Assembly (NCBI GenBank): GCA_003489085.1
Contig: DNJM01000060.1
Location: 1-7,087 of the forward strand
Origin: Lachnospiraceae bacterium
GTDB taxonomy: Bacteria; Bacillota; Clostridia; Lachnospirales; Lachnospiraceae
Length of the DNA stretch: 7,087 nucleotides
Direction of reading: 5' to 3'
Shown here: piece by piece, positions 1-6,196 of the stretch
Layout: each line of letters opens with the position of its first letter
How positions within the stretch are numbered: position 1 is the first letter of the stretch
Position numbers and translations under genes: made by a program
Notes under the pieces: generated by a model
The model's database searches: none
Seen by the model: only the letters and a program-made list of their open reading frames with translations
What the model was told of the DNA's origin: nothing

Positions 1-39
1 CATGTGTGTGCGCAGGAAGGATAAAAGAGCGAGAATATT

Positions 40-68
40 TTGACAATATTGTTAAAAATAAGATAAAT
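40..68 (+). promoter_or_regulatory. Candidate sigma-A promoter for the sugar operon
   Basis: A perfect -35 hexamer, TTGACA, lies at 40-45. A 17-base spacer places the -10 at 63-68 (ATAAAT), which matches TATAAT at only three positions, and an 18-base spacer gives TAAATA, which is equally weak. A strong -35 with a poor -10 would fit a promoter that needs an activator such as the AraC-type protein encoded downstream, but that is inference. Other AT-rich candidates for the -10 occur at 98-103 and 149-157 without a good -35 partner. Confidence 0.4.
41..54. promoter_or_regulatory. Candidate operator dyad overlapping the -35 box
   Basis: Positions 43-52 read ACAATATTGT, a perfect 10-base palindrome, and one more complementary pair (41/54) extends it to 12 of 14 positions. 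A second AATATT lies at 34-39, exactly 11 bases (about one helical turn) from the AATATT at 45-50. The dyad overlaps the last part of the TTGACA hexamer, so a bound protein could block or contact RNA polymerase. AT-rich palindromes also arise by chance in DNA of this composition. Confidence 0.3.
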
Positions 69-237
69 ACAGAAAACGACTATATTTATTAAAAATGGAT
101 AATAGTATGTAATTGGCGGATGATCTTATGATGCAAACTGTTCAAAATTATTATATTATAGATCCATCAAGAAAAGAAATGAGGCAATATGAACAATAGA
201 TCGTGACTGTCTCATTAATTAAAAGGAGGAAAAAGTT

Positions 238-1509
238 ATGAAAAAAAAGAGAATCATAGCACTGCTGGCTGTGGCAGCCATGACGGTTGGAATGCTCGCC
301 GGATGCGGCTCCAAGGATTCCGATTCCAAGTCATCAGGTGGATCCGATTCCGGTAAGAAAGAAAAGCTGACCTTATGGATGCCGACTTTTGCATCTACGG
401 ACGGAGAAATTACGGATCAGGATTTCTGGGATGAAAAAGCAAAAGCATTCGGGGAAGAAAACAACTGTGAGGTAAAGGTAGAGATCATTCCGTGGGATAA
501 TTACGAAGAGAAATATCTGACCGGAACTACTTCGGATGATGGTCCGGATATTGGATATATGTACATGGAAATGTTCTATGATTACATCGACATGGGGGCT
601 CTGGTAGATGTGGATCAGTATTTTACGGACGAAGAAAAATCCAATTATCTCTATTATGATCTGGGAAATCTGCAGGGCGGACAGTATGCACTTCCAATCG
701 TTGTAGGAAATCCGCGAATCGTCATTGCCAATATGGATATCTTAAGCCAGGCAGGCATCGACAAAGTACCTGCTTCCTGGGACGAACTGGTAGAGGCTTG
801 TAAGGCGATCAAAGAAAAAGTGCCGGATGTGAATCCATTTATGCAGGATTGGGGAAACACACACTATGGTTCTCTGAATGAAATCTACTGGCCTTATTTC
901 TGGGGTGCCGGCGGAGAAATTGTGGATGAAGACGGTAATCTGACGATCAATACGGAAGCAGGAAAAGAAGCAACAGAATTTCTGTACAGCTTAAAGGAAG
1001 ATGGTATCCTGCCGGAATCCTGTACAGCTAATGACGATACATTAGAATCCTTTAAGAATGGTGAAAGCGCAATTATCCTTTGTGCATCCAGCAATGCATT
1101 AAAAATCGAAGGAATTAACTGGGATTTCACACCATTGCTTGCAGGACCAAAGGATTCCAAGACCTTTGTAGCAGCAGACTCTTTGGTAATGTTTGAAAAG
1201 TGTGCCAACAAAGAACTGGCTGCAAAGCTGATGAAGTACCTTACAAGTGCAGAAGTTATGTCTGATTTCCATCAGAGAGTAAGTGAACAGCCGCCGATCA
1301 CCGCTGACGAAGAGTACACAGGTGATGAAAGATATGCGGATCTGTTCAGCGAATATGGTGATAATTTCCAGGCACTGCCGGTATTCAAGGGCGCAAGCTC
1401 CATGTATGATACTTTATATAAGAATTTGCAGTCTATGATGCTGGGTCAGATGACACCAGAACAGGTATTGCAGGATACAACAGATTACTATGATACAAAT
1501 TTGAAATAG
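238..1509 (+). CDS. Sugar ABC transporter substrate-binding lipoprotein
   Basis: This is a 423-residue extracellular solute-binding protein of family 1 (MalE/UgpB type), which captures a carbohydrate outside the membrane and delivers it to the permeases encoded next. Residues 2-22 form a lipoprotein signal peptide (KKKR, a hydrophobic stretch, then LAGC), with Cys23 as the lipidation site. A Ser/Gly/Asp-rich linker (about 24-40) tethers the binding domain. The mature part begins with the typical LTLWMP strand and has many aromatic residues suited to stacking on sugars, including a Tyr/Trp-rich stretch near residues 205-225. The ATG at 238 is fixed by AGGAGG at 224-229 and by the signal peptide beginning there. 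It is the first gene of the operon and is followed by a strong stem-loop, which commonly keeps binding-protein message more abundant than permease message. Length is normal for the family. The ligand cannot be read from the sequence. Confidence 0.93.
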   Translation: MKKKRIIALLAVAAMTVGMLAGCGSKDSDSKSSGGSDSGKKEKLTLWMPTFASTDGEITDQDFWDEKAKAFGEENNCEVKVEIIPWDNYEEKYLTGTTSDDGPDIGYMYMEMFYDYIDMGALVDVDQYFTDEEKSNYLYYDLGNLQGGQYALPIVVGNPRIVIANMDILSQAGIDKVPASWDELVEACKAIKEKVPDVNPFMQDWGNTHYGSLNEIYWPYFWGAGGEIVDEDGNLTINTEAGKEATEFLYSLKEDGILPESCTANDDTLESFKNGESAIILCASSNALKIEGINWDFTPLLAGPKDSKTFVAADSLVMFEKCANKELAAKLMKYLTSAEVMSDFHQRVSEQPPITADEEYTGDERYADLFSEYGDNFQALPVFKGASSMYDTLYKNLQSMMLGQMTPEQVLQDTTDYYDTNLK

Positions 1510-1534
1510 GAAATGGCAGCATAAGCATATGCAG

Positions 1535-1566
1535 ATCGGGAGAATCCTCTTTCGGATTCTCCCGAT
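1535..1566 (+). terminator. Intercistronic stem-loop, attenuator or partial terminator
   Basis: Two perfectly complementary 13-base arms (ATCGGGAGAATCC at 1535-1547 and its reverse complement at 1554-1566) flank a six-base loop, TCTTTC. A G-U pair and an A-T pair can extend the base. Only a short run of T (1566-1569) follows, so termination is probably incomplete. It sits in the 108-base gap between the binding-protein gene and the first permease gene. In related ABC sugar operons such structures protect the 3' end of the binding-protein message and reduce read-through, giving excess binding protein over permease. That role is inferred here. Confidence 0.85.
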
Positions 1567-1617
1567 TTTAGCAAAAGGCAGTCTATACTGCAGGAGATTT
1601 TGTAAAGGAGTGATAAC

Positions 1618-2499
1618 GTGACAAGGAAGAAAAAAGAAGCCTTACAGGGGATTATATACATATTGCCGAGTCTGATCCTGATTTTATCGTTTTGTATCAT
1701 CCCCATTATTATGTCCGGCTATTTCAGCTTTACCAGCTATAACATTATGACGCCGCCGAAGTTCATTGGTCTGGAAAATTATGCAAAGGTATTTAAGGAC
1801 TCATATGTGGTTGATGCGGCAAAAAATACATTAAAATATGTTGTTATTACAGTTCCGATCCAGACATTTCTGTCTCTGACATTTGCAGCATTTCTGGCTT
1901 ATAAGATGCAGAATAAAGCCGGCGGAGCAATGAGAAGTATCATGTTTATTCCGGTAATTGCCTCTGCGGTTACAGCCGGTACGATCTGGAGAATCATCCT
2001 GAATACGGACGGCGGTCTTTTGAATAACATTCTGGGTGTTCTGCATATCGGTCCGGTGAATTGGCTGGGAAGTACGTCGACGGCACTGATCAGCATCTGT
2101 ATTGTAGCCATCTGGAAAAACGTAGGATACTTCCTGGTTATTTATTATGCCGGTATTATGGGAATACCGAAGGATCTTTATGAAGCGGCGCGGGTAGACG
2201 GAGCAACTACCTTGCAGCAGTTTTTCCGGATCACGCTTCCGATGCTGAAGCCGATTACTTATCTGGTTGTAACACTTGGCCTGATCTGGTCTTTCCAGGT
2301 ATTCGATCTGTCTTATCTGATGACAGGCGGAGGTCCCGGACGTGCAACAGTAACACTGGTAATGGGAATCTACAATGCAGCATTCAAGCAGTATAAGATG
2401 GGCTATGCATGTGCCATGGCAATGCTTCTGCTCGTTATCGTTATTGTAATCAATGCGGTGGAAAATCTGTTCTTTAAAGAGAAAAAGGAGGCAAGGTAA
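1618..2499 (+). CDS. Sugar ABC transporter permease, MalF/UgpA type
   Basis: This 293-residue inner-membrane subunit forms half of the translocation pore for the sugar captured by the lipoprotein. It has about six hydrophobic segments (roughly 11-34, 72-95, 107-128, 155-180, 212-232 and 264-281). The cytoplasmic EAA loop that docks the ATPase lies at about 189-211, with EAARVDGA followed by an ITLP-like end. The downstream MTGGGPGRAT stretch (about 235-244) is typical of the binding-protein-dependent permease 1 family. The start is a GTG at 1618, chosen because AAGGAG (1605-1610) lies seven bases upstream and the Lys/Arg-rich N terminus is normal for the family. It ends one base before the start of the second permease, so the two are almost certainly translated together. 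Confidence 0.93.
   Translation: MTRKKKEALQGIIYILPSLILILSFCIIPIIMSGYFSFTSYNIMTPPKFIGLENYAKVFKDSYVVDAAKNTLKYVVITVPIQTFLSLTFAAFLAYKMQNKAGGAMRSIMFIPVIASAVTAGTIWRIILNTDGGLLNNILGVLHIGPVNWLGSTSTALISICIVAIWKNVGYFLVIYYAGIMGIPKDLYEAARVDGATTLQQFFRITLPMLKPITYLVVTLGLIWSFQVFDLSYLMTGGGPGRATVTLVMGIYNAAFKQYKMGYACAMAMLLLVIVIVINAVENLFFKEKKEAR
2486..2491 (+). promoter_or_regulatory. Ribosome binding site deciding the second permease start
   Basis: AGGAGG lies inside the last codons of the upstream permease gene, nine bases before the ATG at 2501. The same frame is open further upstream with an ATG at 2453, but that start lies deep inside the upstream gene, lacks a comparable site, and would add 16 basic residues absent from the family pattern. 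The arrangement implies translational coupling between the two permeases. Confidence 0.85.
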
Positions 2500-2500
2500 G

Positions 2501-3346
2501 ATGAGTGCACAAGCGGTAAAAATGAAAAAGAAAAGCTCCTGGTCCGTCGCGTCTGTGATTGGTCTGCTGTTCCTTCTGCTCTTTACAGTGATCTGTATTG
2601 CACCGTTTGTTTATATGGTGATCATGTCATTTACACAGTCAACTACACTGATGATTACCATGAAGGAAGTGCATTTTACAGACTTTACCAACTTTAAATA
2701 TGTATTTGGAAACAGCGGCTTCTTCCGTTCACTGATGAACAGCTTGATTGTAGTAGGCTGCTCCTGCTTCTTCAACTGTGTGATTGCGTCTATGGCAGCA
2801 TATGGATTTGAGAAGAAGCAGTTTCCCGGAAAGGAAGCACTTTTTAAAGTATATATCGCGACCCAGATGATTCCGGGCCAGGTGACCATGATTCCGGTTT
2901 TCATTATTATGAAGAAGATGGGTATGTTAAATACTTATTTTGCACTGATTGTACTGATTATCAACGCATTCGGCGTATTCCTGATACGTCAGTTTATGGA
3001 AAGCGTACCGGATGAACTTCTGGAAGCGGCAAAGGTGGATGGCTGTCCGGAATACAAAATTTTCCTGCAGATCGTTATCCCGCTGATCAAACCAGTATTG
3101 ATTTCTCTGGTGGTATTTACCTTCGTGACCTCCTGGAATGACTTCCTGTGGCCGTTGGTATCCACGACAGATTCGGATATGTATACCCTTACGGTGGCTC
3201 TGTCGCTGTTAAAGACTCAGTATCAGACTAACTATGGTCTGGTTCTGGCAGGTGCAACCGTATCCTTTATGTTCCCATTCGTTCTGTATGTGTTCCTGCA
3301 GAGACAGTTCGTGGAGGGAATTGCGCTAAGTGGCATTAAAGGGTAA
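2501..3346 (+). CDS. Sugar ABC transporter permease, MalG/UgpE type
   Basis: This 281-residue protein is the second pore-forming membrane subunit and pairs with the permease encoded immediately upstream. A Lys-rich N terminus is followed by a first hydrophobic helix (about 17-43) and a family-typical periplasmic-side segment ending in FTNFKYVF (about 62-69). About five further membrane segments follow. The EAA loop is at about 174-196 (LLEAAKVDG, then IVIPLIKP). SWNDFLWPL (about 211-219) and the C-terminal GIALSGIKG are hallmarks of the MalG/UgpE/AraQ branch. The ATG at 2501 gives the normal length. Only one base separates it from the preceding stop, and 15 bases separate its stop from the hydrolase gene. 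No ATP-binding subunit follows, so the complex presumably uses an ATPase encoded elsewhere. Confidence 0.93.
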   Translation: MSAQAVKMKKKSSWSVASVIGLLFLLLFTVICIAPFVYMVIMSFTQSTTLMITMKEVHFTDFTNFKYVFGNSGFFRSLMNSLIVVGCSCFFNCVIASMAAYGFEKKQFPGKEALFKVYIATQMIPGQVTMIPVFIIMKKMGMLNTYFALIVLIINAFGVFLIRQFMESVPDELLEAAKVDGCPEYKIFLQIVIPLIKPVLISLVVFTFVTSWNDFLWPLVSTTDSDMYTLTVALSLLKTQYQTNYGLVLAGATVSFMFPFVLYVFLQRQFVEGIALSGIKG

Positions 3347-3361
3347 GACAAGGAGGAGCGT

Positions 3362-5008
3362 ATGGACAATTTCAAATTTAAACCGATTACATCTCTCGAA
3401 AAAGTATTTCCGGCAGCAGGTGCTGCCGGAGAGGCCATGACACAGACATTGACTGCTTTGAAGGGAGAGACCGTATCCTTTCAGATCGCATATTATTGGA
3501 GCGGCGAAAGAAAGGAACGTGGCACAGTAGAGGTGGTTTCTGCGATTGCAGACTGTGTGCATGTGCGGACGGTAGATCTGGTTGCGTGTGAATATCCCTG
3601 TCATATGAAAAGGGATGAAGATTATCTGACAACAGAACCAGGACTGTATCCGGATCTTCTTTCGGAAATACCGCAGTGGGGATTCCCGCTGGTATCTGGT
3701 CAGTGGAGAAGTCTGTGGATCGACCTGGAGACGGAAAAGAATATGGCTGCCGGGAGTTATCCGGTGCAGCTGATTCTGAAAAAGGGAGAAGAGATTCTGT
3801 GTGAAGTGGAAATCACACTGGAGCTTCTGGATGTGGAGCTTCCGAAGCTTCCGATCCCACATACGGAATGGTTCCACAGCGACTGTCTGGCTGACTATTA
3901 TCATGTAGAAGTATTTTCCGAGTCCTACTGGACCATTGTGGAGAATTTTATGAGAACTGCCGTAAAACGGAAGTGCAATATGATCCTGACCCCTGTATTT
4001 ACACCGCCGCTGGATACGGCACAGGGCGGGGAACGCCGAACGGTACAGCTGGTTGATGTGACGGCAGAGGGAGAAACATACAGCTTTGGCTTTGCAAATT
4101 TTGAACGCTGGATCGAGACAGCCTTACGCTGCGGTATGGAATACTTTGAGATTTCCCATCTGTTCAGTCAATGGGGAGCCGTTGCGGCACCGAAGATCAT
4201 GGCAATGAAAGACGGTGCATACCAGAAGATTTTTGGATGGAATACAGATGCTTCCGGAGCAGAATATCGTAATTTTATGCATCAATTCCTTTGTGCATTA
4301 AAAGAAGAGCTTAAGAAGCTCGGAATCGCAGATAAAACCTGGTTTCATATTTCAGATGAGCCGGAGATGCGCCATCTGGAAAGCTACCGTGCGGCAAAGG
4401 AAGTGGTAGAGGAGGATCTGAAAGGCTATCAGTTGATGGATGCTCTGTCAGACTACAGCTTTTATGAAAAAGGACTGGTCGCACAGCCGGTATGTGCTCT
4501 GAATCATATTCAGCCGTTCCTTGAGAACCGCCCGGAAAAACTGTGGGGATATTATTGTACGGCGCAGTGGGGAAAGGTATCCAATCGTTTTATCGTACAG
4601 CCATCCTATCGTACGAGAATTCTGGGGGCTCAGATGTATAAATATCGTCTGGATGGTTTCCTGCACTGGGGATATAATTTTTATAATTCAGAATATTCTC
4701 TGTATCCGATTGATCCGTATCGTTGTACGGATGCAGGTGGTGCTTTCCCATCCGGAGATCCGTTCCTGGTATATCCCGGAAAGGATGGAAAGCCTGTGGA
4801 ATCGATTCGTACAATGCTGATGGACGAGGCCATGTCCGACTATTGTGCGATGACAGCATTGGAAAAGCTTTCCGGCCGGGAAGCAGTACTTGCCTGCCTG
4901 GAGCCGGATGGAGAAGAAATTCTGACCATTGAGGAATATCCAAGATCCATTTCGTATTTGATTGACATGCGGGAACGGATTCATCAGGCAATCAAGGCAG
5001 CCCTGTAA
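3362..5008 (+). CDS. GH123-like (DUF4091) glycoside hydrolase, cytoplasmic
   Basis: This 548-residue protein resembles the DUF4091 family, now treated as the GH123 catalytic domain family, whose characterised members release beta-linked N-acetylgalactosamine from glycosphingolipid-type glycans. Residues 1-165 look like the N-terminal beta-sandwich, including a QWRSLWIDLE strand (115-123) followed by a GSYP turn. Residues from about 168 to 510 look like the barrel, starting near HTEWFHSD and containing ISDEP at 330-334. Asp332 and Glu333 match the adjacent Asp-Glu pair used in GH123 for substrate-assisted catalysis. HWGYNFYN (435-442), the GDPFLVYPG segment (465-473) and SIRTMLMDEAMSDY (481-494) are further family features. 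No signal peptide or membrane segment is present, so it probably acts inside the cell on imported sugar. AGGAGG (3351-3356) lies five bases before the ATG. Many DUF4091 proteins have no proven substrate, so GalNAc specificity is only a hypothesis. Confidence 0.85.
   Translation: MDNFKFKPITSLEKVFPAAGAAGEAMTQTLTALKGETVSFQIAYYWSGERKERGTVEVVSAIADCVHVRTVDLVACEYPCHMKRDEDYLTTEPGLYPDLLSEIPQWGFPLVSGQWRSLWIDLETEKNMAAGSYPVQLILKKGEEILCEVEITLELLDVELPKLPIPHTEWFHSDCLADYYHVEVFSESYWTIVENFMRTAVKRKCNMILTPVFTPPLDTAQGGERRTVQLVDVTAEGETYSFGFANFERWIETALRCGMEYFEISHLFSQWGAVAAPKIMAMKDGAYQKIFGWNTDASGAEYRNFMHQFLCALKEELKKLGIADKTWFHISDEPEMRHLESYRAAKEVVEEDLKGYQLMDALSDYSFYEKGLVAQPVCALNHIQPFLENRPEKLWGYYCTAQWGKVSNRFIVQPSYRTRILGAQMYKYRLDGFLHWGYNFYNSEYSLYPIDPYRCTDAGGAFPSGDPFLVYPGKDGKPVESIRTMLMDEAMSDYCAMTALEKLSGREAVLACLEPDGEEILTIEEYPRSISYLIDMRERIHQAIKAAL
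3409..3430. repeat. Tight 22-base inverted repeat inside the hydrolase gene
   Basis: Two perfect ten-base arms (TCCGGCAGCA at 3409-3418 and TGCTGCCGGA at 3421-3430) are separated by GG. In RNA they would form a GC-rich hairpin of nine pairs with a four-base loop, 47 bases after the first base of the start codon. The DNA encodes the Ala/Gly-rich segment FPAAGAAGE. It could slow ribosomes, mark an RNA processing site or be an operator, or it may simply reflect codon use in an Ala/Gly stretch. Confidence 0.5.
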
Positions 5009-5044
5009 GAGGAAGATAGAAGGAAAGAAGAAATCTATAATAAG

Positions 5045-5086
5045 AAAAACGGTCTGCAATGGCTCAAAAGCCGGCGGACCGTTTTT
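5045..5086. terminator. Bidirectional intrinsic terminator between convergent genes
   Basis: Arms at 5045-5057 (AAAAACGGTCTGC) and 5074-5086 (GCGGACCGTTTTT) pair over 13 positions with one G-U wobble. An inner four-pair stem (5061-5064 with 5069-5072, loop CAAA) stacks inside. The right arm ends in five T on the + strand, with more T-rich sequence up to 5099. On the - strand the complement of 5049-5045 gives five T followed by CTTATT. The element lies between the stop of the hydrolase (5008, + strand) and the stop of the AraC-type gene (5091, - strand), so it can end transcripts from both sides. Confidence 0.92.
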
Positions 5087-5090
5087 GCAT

Positions 5091-6005
5091 TTAATTTTTA
5101 TCGTTTTCAAAAAAGCTGATTGCTGAAGAGTTGTATTCGGATGGTGTCATGCGTGTATATTTCTTAAATTGCAAAGAAAAGTACTGGTAAGAGGAATAGC
5201 CCAGAAGACTTGCAATCTGAGAATAGGTATATCGATTTTCACGGATCAGCTTCTTAGCCATATCAATTTTCAAATAGGAAAAGTATTCAATGATACCGCA
5301 GCCTTTTTTCTGATGAAAGAGTTTCTGCAGTTGGGAGCGGCCAATCATATTGTCTTTACAGATCTGTGCGACAGTCAGATGATCCTCGATATGCAGATTC
5401 AGGTATTGTACAACCTGGCTGACCAGTTCATCGTTGTTTCTTCGAAGCATAGGGTGGTCCAGCTCCGGGTAGTTCAGGAGTGCTTCCGAGCTGAAGCACC
5501 GACGGAAAATACTGATCAGCATGGATTCCAGAGACAGCTTAATAATCTGTTCACTGCCGAATGCCGTATTCGGATAACGCTCCAGCTTACAGATATAGGG
5601 ATTGTTCAGCGGTGTATAGAAGGTCTTTTTGGTTTCAGTCAAAATCTGTCCCATATAGAAGTTTTCCGTAGTGTCAATGGAAATAATCTGGTTTTCGAAA
5701 AAACGCATACAAGGCGCATGGCAGTCAAAGGAGATGACGACCAGATTCGGAGCGGTCTTTCCATTTGCACGGAGGGCATGGAACTCATTTGGCTTATGAA
5801 AGATCATCTCGCCTTTTTTCAGAGTGACGATACGGTCATCGGCAGTAACTTCGATGACCCCATTGTCCACACAAAGCAATTCCCAGAAATCATGAGATTC
5901 CCCTTCATAGACAAAATCCTTGGAATATTCAAAATAGTGGATCGAATAGATCTCTGTAATAATCAGCTCTTCCTTTAGCGTGATGCTGTCATATTTCTTC
6001 ATCAT
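5091..6005 (-). CDS. AraC-family transcriptional regulator with cupin sensor domain
   Basis: This 304-residue regulator has an N-terminal cupin-like ligand-binding region (about 20-100). The pattern SHDFWELLCVDNG, then LKKGEMIFHKPNEFHAL, is typical of sugar-sensing AraC proteins. Residues about 200-295 carry two helix-turn-helix units: the first near 210-231 (LTVAQICKD, RSQLQKLF), the second near 258-281 (YSQIASLLGYSSYQYFSLQFKKY), ending in the MTPSEY motif. Two ATG codons are adjacent (6005 and 6002). The first is preferred because AAAGGA (6020-6015) lies nine bases ahead of it. The gene is convergent with the sugar operon and has its own strong promoter. Local placement suggests that it senses the imported sugar or a breakdown product and activates the operon, but no binding data exist. 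Identity of the ligand is unknown. Confidence 0.93.
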   Translation of the reverse strand: MMKKYDSITLKEELIITEIYSIHYFEYSKDFVYEGESHDFWELLCVDNGVIEVTADDRIVTLKKGEMIFHKPNEFHALRANGKTAPNLVVISFDCHAPCMRFFENQIISIDTTENFYMGQILTETKKTFYTPLNNPYICKLERYPNTAFGSEQIIKLSLESMLISIFRRCFSSEALLNYPELDHPMLRRNNDELVSQVVQYLNLHIEDHLTVAQICKDNMIGRSQLQKLFHQKKGCGIIEYFSYLKIDMAKKLIRENRYTYSQIASLLGYSSYQYFSLQFKKYTRMTPSEYNSSAISFFENDKN

Positions 6006-6048
6006 ACAATAGAATCCTTTACTGGCCTGTTTTTAAGTATCTATATTC

Positions 6049-6077
6049 ATTTTAGTGATTCCAGGACAGACTGTCAA
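6049..6077 (-). promoter_or_regulatory. Sigma-A promoter of the AraC-type regulator gene
   Basis: On the - strand, TTGACA (6077-6072) is separated by exactly 17 bases from TAAAAT (6054-6049). The -35 is a perfect match and the -10 matches five of six positions. Transcription would start near 6042, about 37 bases before the ATG at 6005, leaving room for the AAAGGA ribosome binding site. The near-consensus sequence suggests steady expression of the regulator unless a repressor acts there. Confidence 0.85.
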
Positions 6078-6128
6078 GAAAGCAGATAGAAAAGAGATAT
6101 TCTGGTAGCTTTTCACAGGAAAAACCTT

Positions 6129-6134
6129 TATAAT
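6129..6134 (+). promoter_or_regulatory. Candidate -10 box for the prepilin peptidase/CLC pair
   Basis: A perfect TATAAT lies 62 bases before the ATG of the prepilin-peptidase-like gene. At 17 bases upstream the -35 position reads TAGCTT, a poor match, and there is no TG extension. If real, transcription starts near 6141. The weak -35 keeps this tentative. Confidence 0.4.
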
Positions 6135-6196
6135 AAAACGGAGTGAAAAGGGGCGTTGTGATGAAGTGCGGACAGTGAAAAGAAAGGAGAGGTGCA

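Larger units (their letters stand above)
1..237 (+). other. AT-rich leader region of the sugar-uptake operon
   Basis: This non-coding stretch precedes the solute-binding protein gene. It is much richer in A and T than the coding DNA that follows. It holds a TTGACA box with an overlapping dyad near its left end, several possible AT-rich -10 boxes, a 23-codon open frame (128-199) with no good ribosome binding site, and a strong AGGAGG (224-229) eight bases before the ATG at 238. No end of an upstream gene, tRNA or clear riboswitch fold was recognised. If transcription starts near position 75, the untranslated leader would be about 160 bases, long enough for regulation at the RNA level. Confidence 0.6.
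6006..6196. other. Divergent intergenic region
   Basis: This 191-base region separates the AraC-type gene (- strand) from the prepilin-peptidase-like gene (+ strand). It contains the consensus promoter of the regulator, a TATAAT on the + strand at 6129-6134, and an AAGGAG at 6185-6189 before the ATG at 6197. No fluoride riboswitch-like core, tRNA or coding sequence was recognised here. Confidence 0.6.

Noticed and set aside
71..84. Possible CcpA catabolite-repression (cre) site
   Set aside because: The central AACG and some flanking bases fit the cre pattern, but three conserved positions differ, including both outer halves. The match is too weak in AT-rich DNA to list as a feature.
1584..1589. 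TATACT before the first permease gene as a possible internal promoter
   Set aside because: No -35-like hexamer lies 16-18 bases upstream; that interval is the right arm of the stem-loop.
2453..2500. Upstream ATG that would lengthen the second permease by 16 residues
   Set aside because: It lies inside the first permease gene, has no ribosome binding site of its own, and the ATG at 2501 has AGGAGG at proper distance and gives the family-normal start.
3326..3904. A 192-codon open frame on the - strand inside the hydrolase gene
   Set aside because: It is antisense to the well-supported GH123-like gene and has no ribosome binding site or recognisable motif.
5169..5978. A 269-codon open frame on the + strand opposite the AraC-type gene
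   Set aside because: It lies entirely antisense to a clear AraC-family gene with its own promoter and ribosome binding site, and its translation has no recognisable domain or membrane/charge pattern. It is most likely a shadow of the codon use of the real gene.
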